A DNA stretch of 64,000 bases. Origin: Agathobaculum ammoniilyticum. GTDB taxonomy: Bacteria > Bacillota > Clostridia > Oscillospirales > Butyricicoccaceae. The notes below the pieces were generated by a model that was given only the letters and a program-made list of their open reading frames with translations, made no database searches and was not told the origin of the DNA. The stretch lies in the NCBI RefSeq assembly GCF_025567315.1, contig NZ_JAOQJE010000007.1:1-64000 (forward strand). The letters run 5' to 3'. A program made the translations under genes and the position numbers. Each line of letters begins with the position of its first letter. The stretch's first letter is position 1. Shown here in pieces: positions 8,331 to 16,274 of the stretch.

Positions 8331-9545
8331 ATGAAAGAAATACTCAAAAAATGGAATGACATCAGCCTGGTCAAACGGATTATCTGCGGCTTGGCGGTCG
8401 GCATCCTCCTCGGGGTGGCCGCGCCGCAGCTGACGGCGCTCTCCCTGCTGGGCGATCTGTTTGTCGGCGCGCTGAAGGCGGTCGCGCCGCTGCTGGTCTT
8501 GTTTTTGGTCATGGGCGCGCTGTCCAACCACAAAGAGGGTAAGCAGACCAACATGAAAAGCATCATCGGGTTGTATCTGTTGGGTACGTTCTTGGCGGGC
8601 TGCGTGGCGGTTGTGGCGAGCTTCCTGTTCCCGATCTCGCTTACGCTGGCGGAAAGCGCTTCCGATGTGGCGCCCCCGGGCGGTATCGGCGAGGTGCTGC
8701 ACACTTTGATGATGAACCTGGTTTCCAACCCGATCAGCGCCCTGGCGAACGCCAACTATATCGGCATCCTGGCCTGGGCGGTGCTGCTCGGCATTGCGCT
8801 GCGCAAGGCCTCGGACGGCACCAAGCGTGCGATCGGCAATGTTGCGGACGCGATCTCGCAGATCGTCCGGTGGATTATCAACTGCGCGCCGTTCGGCGTA
8901 ATGGGCCTGGTTTTCACCACGATCTCTGAGCAGGGAATCGATGCCCTGCTCAGCTACGGCAAGCTGATCCTGTTGCTGGTCGGCAGCATGGCGTTCGTGG
9001 CGTTTATCGTCAACCCGATCATCGCTTTTATCGGCATCCGCAAAAACCCCTATCCGCTGGTGCTGAAATGCCTGAAGGACAGCGGCATCACCGCTTTCTT
9101 TACGCGCAGCTCGGCCGCCAACATTCCGGTCAATATGAAGCTGTGCGAGGAGCTGGGGCTGGACCGCGATACCTATGCGGTATCCATCCCGCTGGGTTCT
9201 ACGATCAACATGGGCGGCGCGGCGGTCACGATCTCCATACTCGCGCTTGCCGCGGCGCATACCATGGGCATAGAGGTGGATCTGGCGTCCGCGATCGTGT
9301 TGAGCGTGCTCTCCGCGGTCAGCGCGTGCGGCGCATCCGGCGTGGCGGGCGGCTCGCTGCTGTTGGTCCCGCTGGCCTGCAGCCTGTTCGGCATTCCAAA
9401 CGATATCGCGATGCAGGTAGTGGGTGTCGGTTTTATCGTCGGCGTGATCCAGGATTCCTGCGAAACCGCGATCAATTCCTCGACCGACGTGCTGTATACC
9501 GCGGTGGCGGAGTATACCCAAAAGCGTAAGCTGCAGAAAAAATAA
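8331..9545 (+). CDS. sstT: Serine/threonine:sodium symporter
   Basis: 404-residue symporter of the dicarboxylate/amino acid:cation (DAACS) family, SstT branch, for sodium-coupled uptake of serine and threonine across the cytoplasmic membrane. Family features: eight hydrophobic segments, the re-entrant serine-rich stretch FFTRSSAANIPVN, and NMGGAAVTISILALAAAHTM in the transport core. Length and N-terminus (KKWNDISLVKRIICGLAVG) are typical. The gene has its own promoter and terminator and is divergent from ferritin. Confidence 0.93.
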   Translation: MKEILKKWNDISLVKRIICGLAVGILLGVAAPQLTALSLLGDLFVGALKAVAPLLVLFLVMGALSNHKEGKQTNMKSIIGLYLLGTFLAGCVAVVASFLFPISLTLAESASDVAPPGGIGEVLHTLMMNLVSNPISALANANYIGILAWAVLLGIALRKASDGTKRAIGNVADAISQIVRWIINCAPFGVMGLVFTTISEQGIDALLSYGKLILLLVGSMAFVAFIVNPIIAFIGIRKNPYPLVLKCLKDSGITAFFTRSSAANIPVNMKLCEELGLDRDTYAVSIPLGSTINMGGAAVTISILALAAAHTMGIEVDLASAIVLSVLSAVSACGASGVAGGSLLLVPLACSLFGIPNDIAMQVVGVGFIVGVIQDSCETAINSSTDVLYTAVAEYTQKRKLQKK

Positions 9546-9559
9546 ATACAAGCCGGAAA

Positions 9560-9590
9560 GGGCCTGCTTCGTACAAGCAGGCCCTTTTTT
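9560..9590 (+). terminator. sstT terminator
   Basis: Stem GGGCCTGCTT / AAGCAGGCCC with a short loop and six Ts, 14 bases after the sstT stop. Confidence 0.9.
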
Positions 9591-9598
9591 GGCGAAAG

Positions 9599-9635
9599 CG
9601 ACAGGGGACGGAAGCGGATGCTTCCGTCCCCTGTC
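9599..9635. repeat. GGGGACGG-type inverted repeat
   Basis: Long perfect hairpin: GACAGGGGACGGAAGC, loop GGAT, then its complement. There is no T-run, so it is not a standard terminator. The ACAGGGGACGG core recalls short intergenic repeats seen in many Clostridia. It lies between the convergent sstT and ROK genes. Confidence 0.55.
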
Positions 9636-9672
9636 TGGAAGAGAGGAGGATGTGCGGCGGAGAAGGGAGGCG

Positions 9673-10881
9673 TCAGGCGCCCCCAGGCTCCAGCAGAAAG
9701 CTCTGCACCGCGGTCGCGGCGCCGCCGATGAATTCCTTGCGGGGGGCGAGGGAACTCTGCTCGAAAATGTCCGTGGACAAAAACGGGTTGATTTTAGATA
9801 CCTGCTGGATGAACGTTTCCATCACAAAGGGGCATTCGAAAATCTCGCCGAACAAAATGACCTTATTGGGCGCGAAAACCGAGATGGCGTTGTTGATGCC
9901 GATGGAGAGGTCATAGATCAAGGTGGTCAGATAGCTGCGCAGCTCCAGACAGTCCAGCGCAAGGTATTTGCGGATGTTATGGATAGTCGGCTGGCCGTAT
10001 TCGAGCAGGGCGCCGCGGATAACCGGAGAGCTTTCCTGCAGCGAGAGGATTTTTTCGGTGATCTGGTTTAAGTGGACACCGGTTTCCAGACAGCCGGTTT
10101 TGCCGCAGCGGCAAACTGTGGTCGAGCCGCGGTAAAAGTAGGTATGCCCGATCTCCGAGGACTGGTAATTAGCGCCCTTATACAGCGCGCCGTTGATCGA
10201 CGCCGCCGAGCCGACGCCCGGCCCCCATTTCACGACCATGGTATTGGCGGTGTATTTTGCCGTGCCGTAAAGGTTTTCCGCGTTCAGGAACGAGCAGACG
10301 TTGCTTTCCACACAGACTGGAAACGGGAGCAGCTCCTCCAATATCTTCTGGATAGGCACCTCCTGTCCGTGGAAAACATGGAAAGGATGCAGGGCGATGC
10401 CTTCGTTGTGGTTGACAGGACCAAGGATGTCCACGCCGATGCCGAGGATATCCTTGTTTTTGAGCTTGGTTTTCCAAAGCAGCAGTACGATCCGGTTGGC
10501 AATATCCTGAAAGGCGCCCGGCACATCAAGCGCGGGGTCGATCGCAAAGTGCTCGAGCGCAAGCGGCTCCCCCATCAGGTTGGTGATGGCAATGGTGCTG
10601 CCCGTGTAGTGGATATTGACGGAAATAACGTATTTATAGGTCTGGTTGATGGACAACAGGCTTTTTTTGCGGCCTAGGCTAGAGGAGGCTTCTTTCCCCT
10701 CCTCGATGATGATGCCGCGGCTGATGAAGTCGCCGCAGATCGAGGTCAGCGTGGCGGTCGTGAGACGGAGCCGGCTGGCCAGGTCGGTCCTCGACATTGC
10801 GCCTTCCGTCAGCAAAAGCCACAAAACATGGGAACGATTGACCTGTTTTACATTACTCATGTTGATTCCAAGAGGGCGCAT
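9673..10881 (-). CDS. ROK-family transcriptional regulator
   Basis: Sugar-responsive repressor of the NagC/XylR (ROK) type. It has an N-terminal winged helix (about residues 8-70: NRSHVLWLLLTEGAMSRTDL) and a C-terminal sugar-kinase-like sensor domain with the ROK zinc motif CRCGKTGCLE near residue 265. The TTG at 10887 is too close to TAGGAG; ATG 10881 is correctly spaced. It follows the SDR gene on the same strand and is divergent from the sulfonate-type ABC operon, whose promoter carries a palindrome of the kind ROK repressors bind. It is the likely local regulator; the effector is unknown. Confidence 0.88.
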   Translation of the reverse strand: MRPLGINMSNVKQVNRSHVLWLLLTEGAMSRTDLASRLRLTTATLTSICGDFISRGIIIEEGKEASSSLGRKKSLLSINQTYKYVISVNIHYTGSTIAITNLMGEPLALEHFAIDPALDVPGAFQDIANRIVLLLWKTKLKNKDILGIGVDILGPVNHNEGIALHPFHVFHGQEVPIQKILEELLPFPVCVESNVCSFLNAENLYGTAKYTANTMVVKWGPGVGSAASINGALYKGANYQSSEIGHTYFYRGSTTVCRCGKTGCLETGVHLNQITEKILSLQESSPVIRGALLEYGQPTIHNIRKYLALDCLELRSYLTTLIYDLSIGINNAISVFAPNKVILFGEIFECPFVMETFIQQVSKINPFLSTDIFEQSSLAPRKEFIGGAATAVQSFLLEPGGA

Positions 10882-10940
10882 AAGCAAATCTCCTAAGCTA
10901 TCGATAGAATTCCGACGCCGCGTATGCGGCAGGGCAGGGA

Positions 10941-11795
10941 TTATACGCCGGCATAGGCGCTGAAGCCGCCGTCCACGGGCAGCACGACCCCATTCACATA
11001 TCCCGCCGCCTGCGGGGAGAGCAGGAAGAGCAGCGCGCCCGTCAATTCAGAAATATCCCCGAACCGGCCCGCCGGTATGCCGGACAGGATCTTTTCCGCG
11101 CGCGGGGTAAGCGAGCCATCTGCGTGGAGCAGGTTGGGGCGGTTCTGGTTGGTGATAAAAAAACCGGGGGCGATCGCGTTGACCCGAATGCCCGCCCTGG
11201 AGAAGTAGACGGCCAGCCATTGCGTGAAGTTGGAAACGGCGGATTTGGCCGCGCTGTAGGCCGGCAGCTTGGTCAGCGGCCGGATGGCGTTCATGGAGGA
11301 GATGTTGACGATGCAGCTATCCTTGCGGCCGGTCATGTCGGCGGAAAAAATCTGGGTGGGAAGCACCGTGCCGATAAAGTTAAGGTCGAACACCCGGCGG
11401 AAGCCGTTCAGGTCAAGCTGAAAAAAGGTTTTGAGCGCCGGCTCCACCGCTTCGGGGCGAAAATATTCGTCCTCCGTATTTCCATCCGGATGGTTGCCGC
11501 CCGCGCCGTTAATCAGGATGCTGCAGGGGCCGTGCGCGGCCAGAATCTGCGCGTGTACGCTTTCGAGCTGCGCCTTGTCCAGCACGTCGGCCCGATAGGC
11601 ATATGCACGATACCCCGCTGCGGTCAGCGCATCCGCCGCAGCCTGCGCCGCAGGCAGGTTGATATCCAACAAGCACACGGTCGCATGCGCCTGTGCGAGC
11701 GCGCCCGCGAAATGGCTGCACATGATGCCGCCGGCACCGGTGACAACAGCGGTGCGGCCGCCCAGGTCCAGGGGGAACGGGTTGGGCGTGAGCAT
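10941..11795 (-). CDS. UxuB-like SDR (D-mannonate oxidoreductase family)
   Basis: 284-residue short-chain dehydrogenase. It has the Rossmann motif TGAGGIM near residue 20, the family-typical INGAGGNHPDGNTEDEYF, the catalytic Ser in NISSMNAIRPL, YSAAK with Tyr and Lys, and the C-terminal PVDGGFSAYAGV, all like Firmicute D-mannonate oxidoreductases (fructuronate reductase, UxuB/YjmF). ATG 11795 has AGGAG nine bases upstream; an in-frame TTG at 11804 overlaps that site. It shares a transcript with the ROK regulator and is divergent from the ABC/transketolase operon, so it may either serve hexuronate breakdown (uxaAB lie 8 kb away) or act on an intermediate of that operon. Confidence 0.85.
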   Translation of the reverse strand: MLTPNPFPLDLGGRTAVVTGAGGIMCSHFAGALAQAHATVCLLDINLPAAQAAADALTAAGYRAYAYRADVLDKAQLESVHAQILAAHGPCSILINGAGGNHPDGNTEDEYFRPEAVEPALKTFFQLDLNGFRRVFDLNFIGTVLPTQIFSADMTGRKDSCIVNISSMNAIRPLTKLPAYSAAKSAVSNFTQWLAVYFSRAGIRVNAIAPGFFITNQNRPNLLHADGSLTPRAEKILSGIPAGRFGDISELTGALLFLLSPQAAGYVNGVVLPVDGGFSAYAGV

Positions 11796-11804
11796 GAAAT
11801 TCAA

Positions 11805-11856
11805 CTCCTTTTTTGTTCTAATTTTATTATATCAATATAATTAAAAAAATCAACAT
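11805..11856 (-). promoter_or_regulatory. Promoter region of the SDR-ROK transcript
   Basis: On the minus strand, TTGATT is followed after about 16-17 bases by TATAAT. The same stretch holds the inverted repeat ATTATAT-TG-ATATAAT, and AAGGAG precedes the SDR start. The AT-rich repeat could be a second ROK site. Confidence 0.45.
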
Positions 11857-11936
11857 AGCAGCTAATCAGAAAATTAAATAGAAATATTGTGCGGTATATA
11901 CAAAAAGATAAAAACAAATATATTGCTTTTGATAAA

Positions 11937-11965
11937 TTGACACAAATGGAAAGAATCGCTATAAT
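11937..11965 (+). promoter_or_regulatory. Promoter of the sulfonate-type operon
   Basis: Consensus TTGACA, 17 bases, TATAAT. It is about 70 bases upstream of the substrate-binding protein gene and just upstream of a long palindrome. Confidence 0.85.
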
Positions 11966-11974
11966 AGGAGCATA

Positions 11975-12003
11975 CAAATTAGTTAATTCAATTAATTAAT
12001 TTG
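11975..12003. promoter_or_regulatory. 29-bp palindromic operator, probable ROK site
   Basis: Near-perfect palindrome beginning CAAATTA and ending TAATTTG; only one mirrored pair plus the centre base breaks symmetry. It starts 10 bases after the -10 element, a typical repressor position. The TTAGTTAATT half resembles the TTAGTTTGTT halves of Firmicute XylR operators, which are ROK proteins. Confidence 0.65.
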
Positions 12004-12037
12004 ATACGAAATGTAGAGAAGGAAGAAGGAGGACACT

Positions 12038-13129
12038 ATGAAAAGGTTAATCGCATTGGCATTATCACTCTCAATGGCAGTTTCTCTGACAGCCTGCGGT
12101 GGCGGAGACGACGCTGCGGGCGGCGATTCCGGAAGCCGTTCGCTGACGGTCAGCGGCCAGCCCTATTCGCACACACTCCCCGCTTACATCGGCCTGGAGG
12201 AAGGGCAGTTTGAAGACGTGGGGCTGGATGTGGAACTGATTATGTTCACGGGCGGCAATGTGCAGAACGAAGCGCTCGGCGCGGGCGAATGGGACGTTGG
12301 CTGCTACGGTTCGCCCCCGTCCATCACCGGCGGCATTGCCTACGGCGCCAAGGTGATCGGTTTCGGCTCGCCGGATACGGAAGCGGTCACGATCTGGGCG
12401 AGAAGCGACAGCGATATCGCGCAGATTCAGGGCCAGGTCGCGGGCTATGACGAGATCTACGGCAATGCGGATACCTGGCGCGGCAAGACCATCCTCTGCC
12501 CGCTCGGTACCTCGGCGCACTTCACTCTGGTCGCAACGCTGGAAAAGCTCGGTCTGACGACCGAGGACGTCAGCATCATCGATATGGGCGTTGCCCAAGC
12601 GTACACGGCGTTTAAGGCTGGCGAGGCTGACATTGTCTGCCTGTGGGACCCGCAGGGCTTCGACGCGGAGAACGAGGACTGGGTCTGCATTTCCTCCGGC
12701 AAGGCGACCGGCGAGGACCAGCCGACCGTTATCGTCGCCTCTGAGGAAGCGATCGAGACCAAGCATGACGAGATTCTGGACTTCCTGGACTGCTATTATC
12801 AGATCTGTGAGAAGTACGCGGACGATCTGGACGCATACGGACAGTACATGATGGATATCGGTCTGGACAACGGTGTGGAGCAGACCCTGGAGATCGCCAC
12901 CCGCTGCGCAGAAAAGCGCCCGCTGTCCACGCTGGACGACGAGATCGAATGGTTCTCCGGCGAAAAGGGAACCCGCTATGTCGATACGACGATGGAAAAC
13001 CTGATGGACTTCTTCGTGCAGACCGGCTCGATCGAAGAATCCGATAAGCAGTACCTGATCGAAAACAACTTTATCGACGACACCTTCATTCGAGAGCTTG
13101 CCGAGCGTCATGGCAAGACGATGAACTGA
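12038..13129 (+). CDS. ABC substrate-binding lipoprotein, TauA/SsuA-like
   Basis: 363-residue lipoprotein with signal peptide and lipobox (SLTAC, Cys at about 20). The mature part is a periplasmic-binding fold of the NMT1/SsuA class: SGQPYSHTLPAYIGLEEGQF at the start, the GAGEWDVGCYGSPP ligand-loop region, and AYTAFKAGEADIVCLWDP. Relatives bind taurine, alkanesulfonates, nitrate or thiamin precursors. It opens the operon behind a consensus promoter and palindrome. An attenuating hairpin after it could explain higher expression than the downstream genes. A sulfonate ligand is inferred from the family and the kinase-free enzyme set downstream. Confidence 0.85.
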   Translation: MKRLIALALSLSMAVSLTACGGGDDAAGGDSGSRSLTVSGQPYSHTLPAYIGLEEGQFEDVGLDVELIMFTGGNVQNEALGAGEWDVGCYGSPPSITGGIAYGAKVIGFGSPDTEAVTIWARSDSDIAQIQGQVAGYDEIYGNADTWRGKTILCPLGTSAHFTLVATLEKLGLTTEDVSIIDMGVAQAYTAFKAGEADIVCLWDPQGFDAENEDWVCISSGKATGEDQPTVIVASEEAIETKHDEILDFLDCYYQICEKYADDLDAYGQYMMDIGLDNGVEQTLEIATRCAEKRPLSTLDDEIEWFSGEKGTRYVDTTMENLMDFFVQTGSIEESDKQYLIENNFIDDTFIRELAERHGKTMN

Positions 13130-13151
13130 CAACCCAAACACGTTTGTTGGC

Positions 13152-13185
13152 AAAGGAGGGGGGCTCTCCGCCCCTCTCCTTTTTG
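13152..13185 (+). terminator. Intra-operon attenuating terminator
   Basis: Stem AAAGGAG...CTCCTTT with a G/C-rich centre and five Ts, between the binding-protein gene and the first permease. Partial termination here would raise the ratio of binding protein to membrane components. Confidence 0.65.
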
Positions 13186-13216
13186 TAAATCATCAAGTGA
13201 GGCAGGCTGGTGGATT

Positions 13217-13996
13217 ATGAAACAAAACAAAAAACTCAAGCTGGTGCTGTTGAGCATACTGGGCCTGGTCCTGTTTTTCGGCATATGGGAATGCAGCGTC
13301 CGGTTCGGCCTGGTATCCGAGCGCACGCTGTGCGCGCCCTCCACAGCACTGGAAACCCTGTTCACCAAAATGGTCGAAAAGAAGCCGGACGGCGCGACCA
13401 TTCCGGTGCATTTCCTGGCAAGCATCAAGCTTTCTTTGAGCGGCTTCCTGCTGGCGATTGTCATCGGCATCCCGCTCGGCTTGTTCATGGGATACTATAA
13501 GGTGCTGGATTCGCTGTTCACCCCGCTGTTTGAGATCATTCGCCCGATCCCGCCGATCGCATGGATCCCGATCATTATCCTGACCATGGGCATCGGCTTT
13601 AACGCAAAGGTATTCATCATATTTGTATCAGCGTTTGTGCCATGCGTGGTCAACTCGTATCTGGGTATCAAGCTGACCAACCAGACGCTGATTAACGTGG
13701 CGAAAACATTCGGCGCCTCGCGATGGCAGGTGTTCACAAAGGTATGCATCCCCTCGTCCATGAACATGGTGTTCACGGGCATACGCATATCGCTCGGCAA
13801 CTCCTGGTCCACGCTGGTCGCGGCGGAAATGCTCGCCTCCACGCAGGGCCTCGGCTATATGATCCAGATCGGCCGCTCGCTCAGCCGGCCGGAGATCATC
13901 ATTGTCGGCATGGCGGTCATCGGCGTCACCGGCGCCATCATGAGCGGGCTGCTCAGCCTCTGCGAGAAAAAGGTTGCGCCCTGGAGGTATAAGTGA
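13217..13996 (+). CDS. ABC permease 1, SsuC/TauC-like
   Basis: 259-residue permease with six predicted membrane segments and the BPD_transp_1 EAA-type loop (AKTFGASRWQVFTKVCIPSS) that contacts an ATPase. The motif IRPIPPIAWIPIIIL is shared almost exactly with the next permease, so the pair arose by duplication and should form a heterodimer. Its stop overlaps the next start. The ribosome site is weak (GGTGG), which fits coupled or low expression. Confidence 0.88.
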   Translation: MKQNKKLKLVLLSILGLVLFFGIWECSVRFGLVSERTLCAPSTALETLFTKMVEKKPDGATIPVHFLASIKLSLSGFLLAIVIGIPLGLFMGYYKVLDSLFTPLFEIIRPIPPIAWIPIIILTMGIGFNAKVFIIFVSAFVPCVVNSYLGIKLTNQTLINVAKTFGASRWQVFTKVCIPSSMNMVFTGIRISLGNSWSTLVAAEMLASTQGLGYMIQIGRSLSRPEIIIVGMAVIGVTGAIMSGLLSLCEKKVAPWRYK

Positions 13997-14772
13997 TGAA
14001 AAATATCAAATGGGTGAATATACTGCTGTCCGTCTGCTCGATCGGCATTTTCGTTGTCCTCTGGGTGGTCCTGGCCGGACAGGAAGGCTCGATGGTGCCG
14101 ACGCCGGCGGCAACGCTGGAGAAATTCCTGCAGATCATGGCCGACCCGATCGCCAACGCGACGCTGCCGGCGCATATCTGGGCCAGCCTGCAGCGCGTGC
14201 TGATCGCGTTCTTCTTCGCGGTTGTGCTGGGCGTTGCGCTCGGCATCGGCATCGGCTGGAGCAAGAGCTTTAACGCGCTTTTCGGGCCGCTTTTCGAAAT
14301 GCTGCGCCCGATCCCGCCGATCGCATGGATCCCCGTAATTATCCTGTGGTTCGGCATCGGCGAGCTTTCCAAATGGGTGATCGTATTCATCGGCTCGTTC
14401 GTGCCGATCGTGCTGAACACCAGCGCGGGCATCCGCGCGATCGACCCGCTGATGATCAGCGCGGGCAAGGTGCTGGGCGCGAACCGCAAGCAGCTTTTGG
14501 TTGACGTGGCGTTTCCGGCCACCATCCCCGCTATCCTGGCCGGCATCCGCACTGCGCTGTCGAGCGGCTGGATGTGCGTGGTCGCGGCGGAAATGATCGT
14601 AGCGCGGCAGGGCGTCGGTTTCCTGATCGTCCGCGGGCAGGAGAGCGGCGACACGGCGCTGATCGTCGTCTGCATGCTGGCAATCGGCGTGGTAAGCTTC
14701 CTGCTGTCCACGATACTGCAGAAAATGGAAGGAGTGCTTTGCCCGTGGCAGTTCTCAGAGACAAAATTGTGA
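13996..14772 (+). CDS. ABC permease 2, SsuC/TauC-like
   Basis: 258-residue partner permease with LRPIPPIAWIPVIIL and the EAA-like loop GKVLGANRKQLLVDVAFPAT. ATG 13996 is used because GGAGG lies eight bases upstream; it overlaps the stop of permease 1. The end overlaps the first ATPase gene by 28 bases, so translation is tightly coupled. Confidence 0.88.
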   Translation: MKNIKWVNILLSVCSIGIFVVLWVVLAGQEGSMVPTPAATLEKFLQIMADPIANATLPAHIWASLQRVLIAFFFAVVLGVALGIGIGWSKSFNALFGPLFEMLRPIPPIAWIPVIILWFGIGELSKWVIVFIGSFVPIVLNTSAGIRAIDPLMISAGKVLGANRKQLLVDVAFPATIPAILAGIRTALSSGWMCVVAAEMIVARQGVGFLIVRGQESGDTALIVVCMLAIGVVSFLLSTILQKMEGVLCPWQFSETKL

Positions 14773-15500
14773 TCAAAAACCTCTCCAAAACATTCGCTTC
14801 CAAAAAGAACTCGGTAGAGGTTTTGAAGGATATCAACCTGACGGTGAAGGAAAACGAATTCCTCGTGATTCTGGGGCCGGGACAATGCGGCAAAACCGTT
14901 CTGCTGAACATCCTTGCCGAGCTGGACGAGCAGACCTCGGGTACGGTGGAGTTTGCAGACGGGCGGCCCAAAATGGGCGACCTGGGCCTGGTGTTCCAGC
15001 GCTATGCGCTTTTCCCGTGGAAATCGGTCATGGGCAACGTGGAGATGAACCAGAAGCTCAAGGGCGTGGATAAGGCCACCCGTCAGGCAAACGCGCAGAA
15101 ATATATCGACCTGGTCGGGCTGCAGGGCTTTGAAAAGGCGCTGCCCAAGCAGCTCTCCGGCGGCATGAAGCAGCGCGTGGGCATTGCGCGCGCCTATGCC
15201 AGCGAGTCCGATATCATGCTGATGGACGAACCGTTCGGCGCGCTGGACGCGCAGACCCGCTATTCCATGGAGGACGAAATCCTCAAGATCTGGGAGAAGA
15301 ACAAGCGCACGGTCATCTTCGTCACCAACAACGTGGAGGAGGCCATTTACCTGGGCGACCGGATCATCCTGCTCGGCGGCCATCCGACCAGCGTGAAGAA
15401 GGAATACATACCCGACATGCCCAGACCAAGAAACTATACCGATCAGGCATTCCTGCGGCTTCGCAACGAAATCGTGGCGGATACCGATCTGAGCCTGTAA
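14745..15500 (+). CDS. ABC ATPase 1 (signature intact, H-switch lost)
   Basis: 251-residue nucleotide-binding subunit of the SsuB/TauB class. Walker A is GPGQCGKT (atypical GQ), Q-loop VFQRYALFPW, signature LSGGMKQR intact, Walker B IMLMDEP intact, D-loop GALD. The switch histidine is replaced: VTNNVEEAIYL has Asn where THxVEEA is usual. GTG 14745 follows AAGGAG by ten bases; TTG 14739 is the alternative but sits too close. Together with ATPase 2 it makes an asymmetric dimer with one complete and one defective ATP site. Confidence 0.85.
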   Translation: MAVLRDKIVIKNLSKTFASKKNSVEVLKDINLTVKENEFLVILGPGQCGKTVLLNILAELDEQTSGTVEFADGRPKMGDLGLVFQRYALFPWKSVMGNVEMNQKLKGVDKATRQANAQKYIDLVGLQGFEKALPKQLSGGMKQRVGIARAYASESDIMLMDEPFGALDAQTRYSMEDEILKIWEKNKRTVIFVTNNVEEAIYLGDRIILLGGHPTSVKKEYIPDMPRPRNYTDQAFLRLRNEIVADTDLSL

Positions 15501-15517
15501 CGCAGGGAGGTATCCGT

Positions 15518-16261
15518 ATGAGCGATCAAGTAAAGGTAAAGGTCAGGAACCTGACAAAATGCTTTGGCGACCTGAAAGTGCTGGACAATATCTCGTTCGA
15601 TATCAATAAGGGCGACTTTGTCTGCATCGTCGGCCCGACGGGCTGCGGCAAAACGACGTTCCTCAACCTGCTCGTCAAGCTGATCGAGCCGACCGAGGGG
15701 CAGATCCTGATCGACGGCGAGCCGGCAGACCCGCAGAAGCACAACCTCTCGTTCGTGTTCCAGGAACCGTCCGCGTTCCCGTGGCTGACAGTTGAACAGA
15801 ACATCCGCTTCGGGCTGGAAACCAAAAAGGTCGAGGAAAAGGTGATCAAGCAGCGCACGGATGAAATTCTGGAGCTCCTCGGCCTGGAAAAGGCGCGCAA
15901 CGCCTATCCGCATGAGCTGAGCACCTCGACCGAGCAGCGCATCGTTATCGGACGCAGCTTCGCGCTGCACCCCGACCTGCTGCTGATGGATGAGCCGTAC
16001 GGCCAGATGGATATTAAAATGCGGTACTATCTGGAGGACGAGGTCATCAAGCTGTGGCAGGCGACCGGAAGCACGGTCATTTTCATCACGCACAACGTGG
16101 AGGAGGCGGTCTACCTCTCCAACAAGTGCCTGATTTTGTCGCAGAAGCCGACAACGGTGAAGGAAGAGCTGAAGATCGACCTGCCCCGCCCGCGCGATAT
16201 CGCGAGCGAGGAATTCATCCGCCTGCGTGAATATGTAACGAGCCAGATCAAATGGTGGTAA
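15518..16261 (+). CDS. ABC ATPase 2 (signature degenerate, H-switch intact)
   Basis: 247-residue second ATPase. Walker A GPTGCGKTTF, Q-loop VFQEPSAFPW and Walker B LLLMDEP are standard, and the switch region ITHNVEEAVYL keeps its His. The signature reads LSTSTEQR instead of LSGGxxQR and the D-loop is GQMD. These defects complement those of ATPase 1. It lies 17 bases after ATPase 1 with GGAGG before ATG. Confidence 0.87.
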   Translation: MSDQVKVKVRNLTKCFGDLKVLDNISFDINKGDFVCIVGPTGCGKTTFLNLLVKLIEPTEGQILIDGEPADPQKHNLSFVFQEPSAFPWLTVEQNIRFGLETKKVEEKVIKQRTDEILELLGLEKARNAYPHELSTSTEQRIVIGRSFALHPDLLLMDEPYGQMDIKMRYYLEDEVIKLWQATGSTVIFITHNVEEAVYLSNKCLILSQKPTTVKEELKIDLPRPRDIASEEFIRLREYVTSQIKWW

Positions 16262-16274
16262 GGGGCGAGGCGAC

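Noticed and set aside
8298..9551. 417-residue leftward open frame over sstT
   Set aside because: It is the antisense of sstT, full of low-complexity Arg/His/Gln, with no ribosome site; a GC shadow.
10072..10677. 201-residue rightward frame within the ROK gene
   Set aside because: Antisense shadow of the ROK gene; no start signal and no recognisable domain.
13953..15383. 476-residue leftward frame over permease and ATPase genes
   Set aside because: Antisense shadow; the rightward genes have clear motifs and overlapping starts.
12038..16261. Thiamin-precursor or nitrate importer
   Set aside because: Same SBP class, but no TPP riboswitch, thiamin or nitrogen genes are nearby; the downstream enzymes favour a sulfonate. 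Not excluded.
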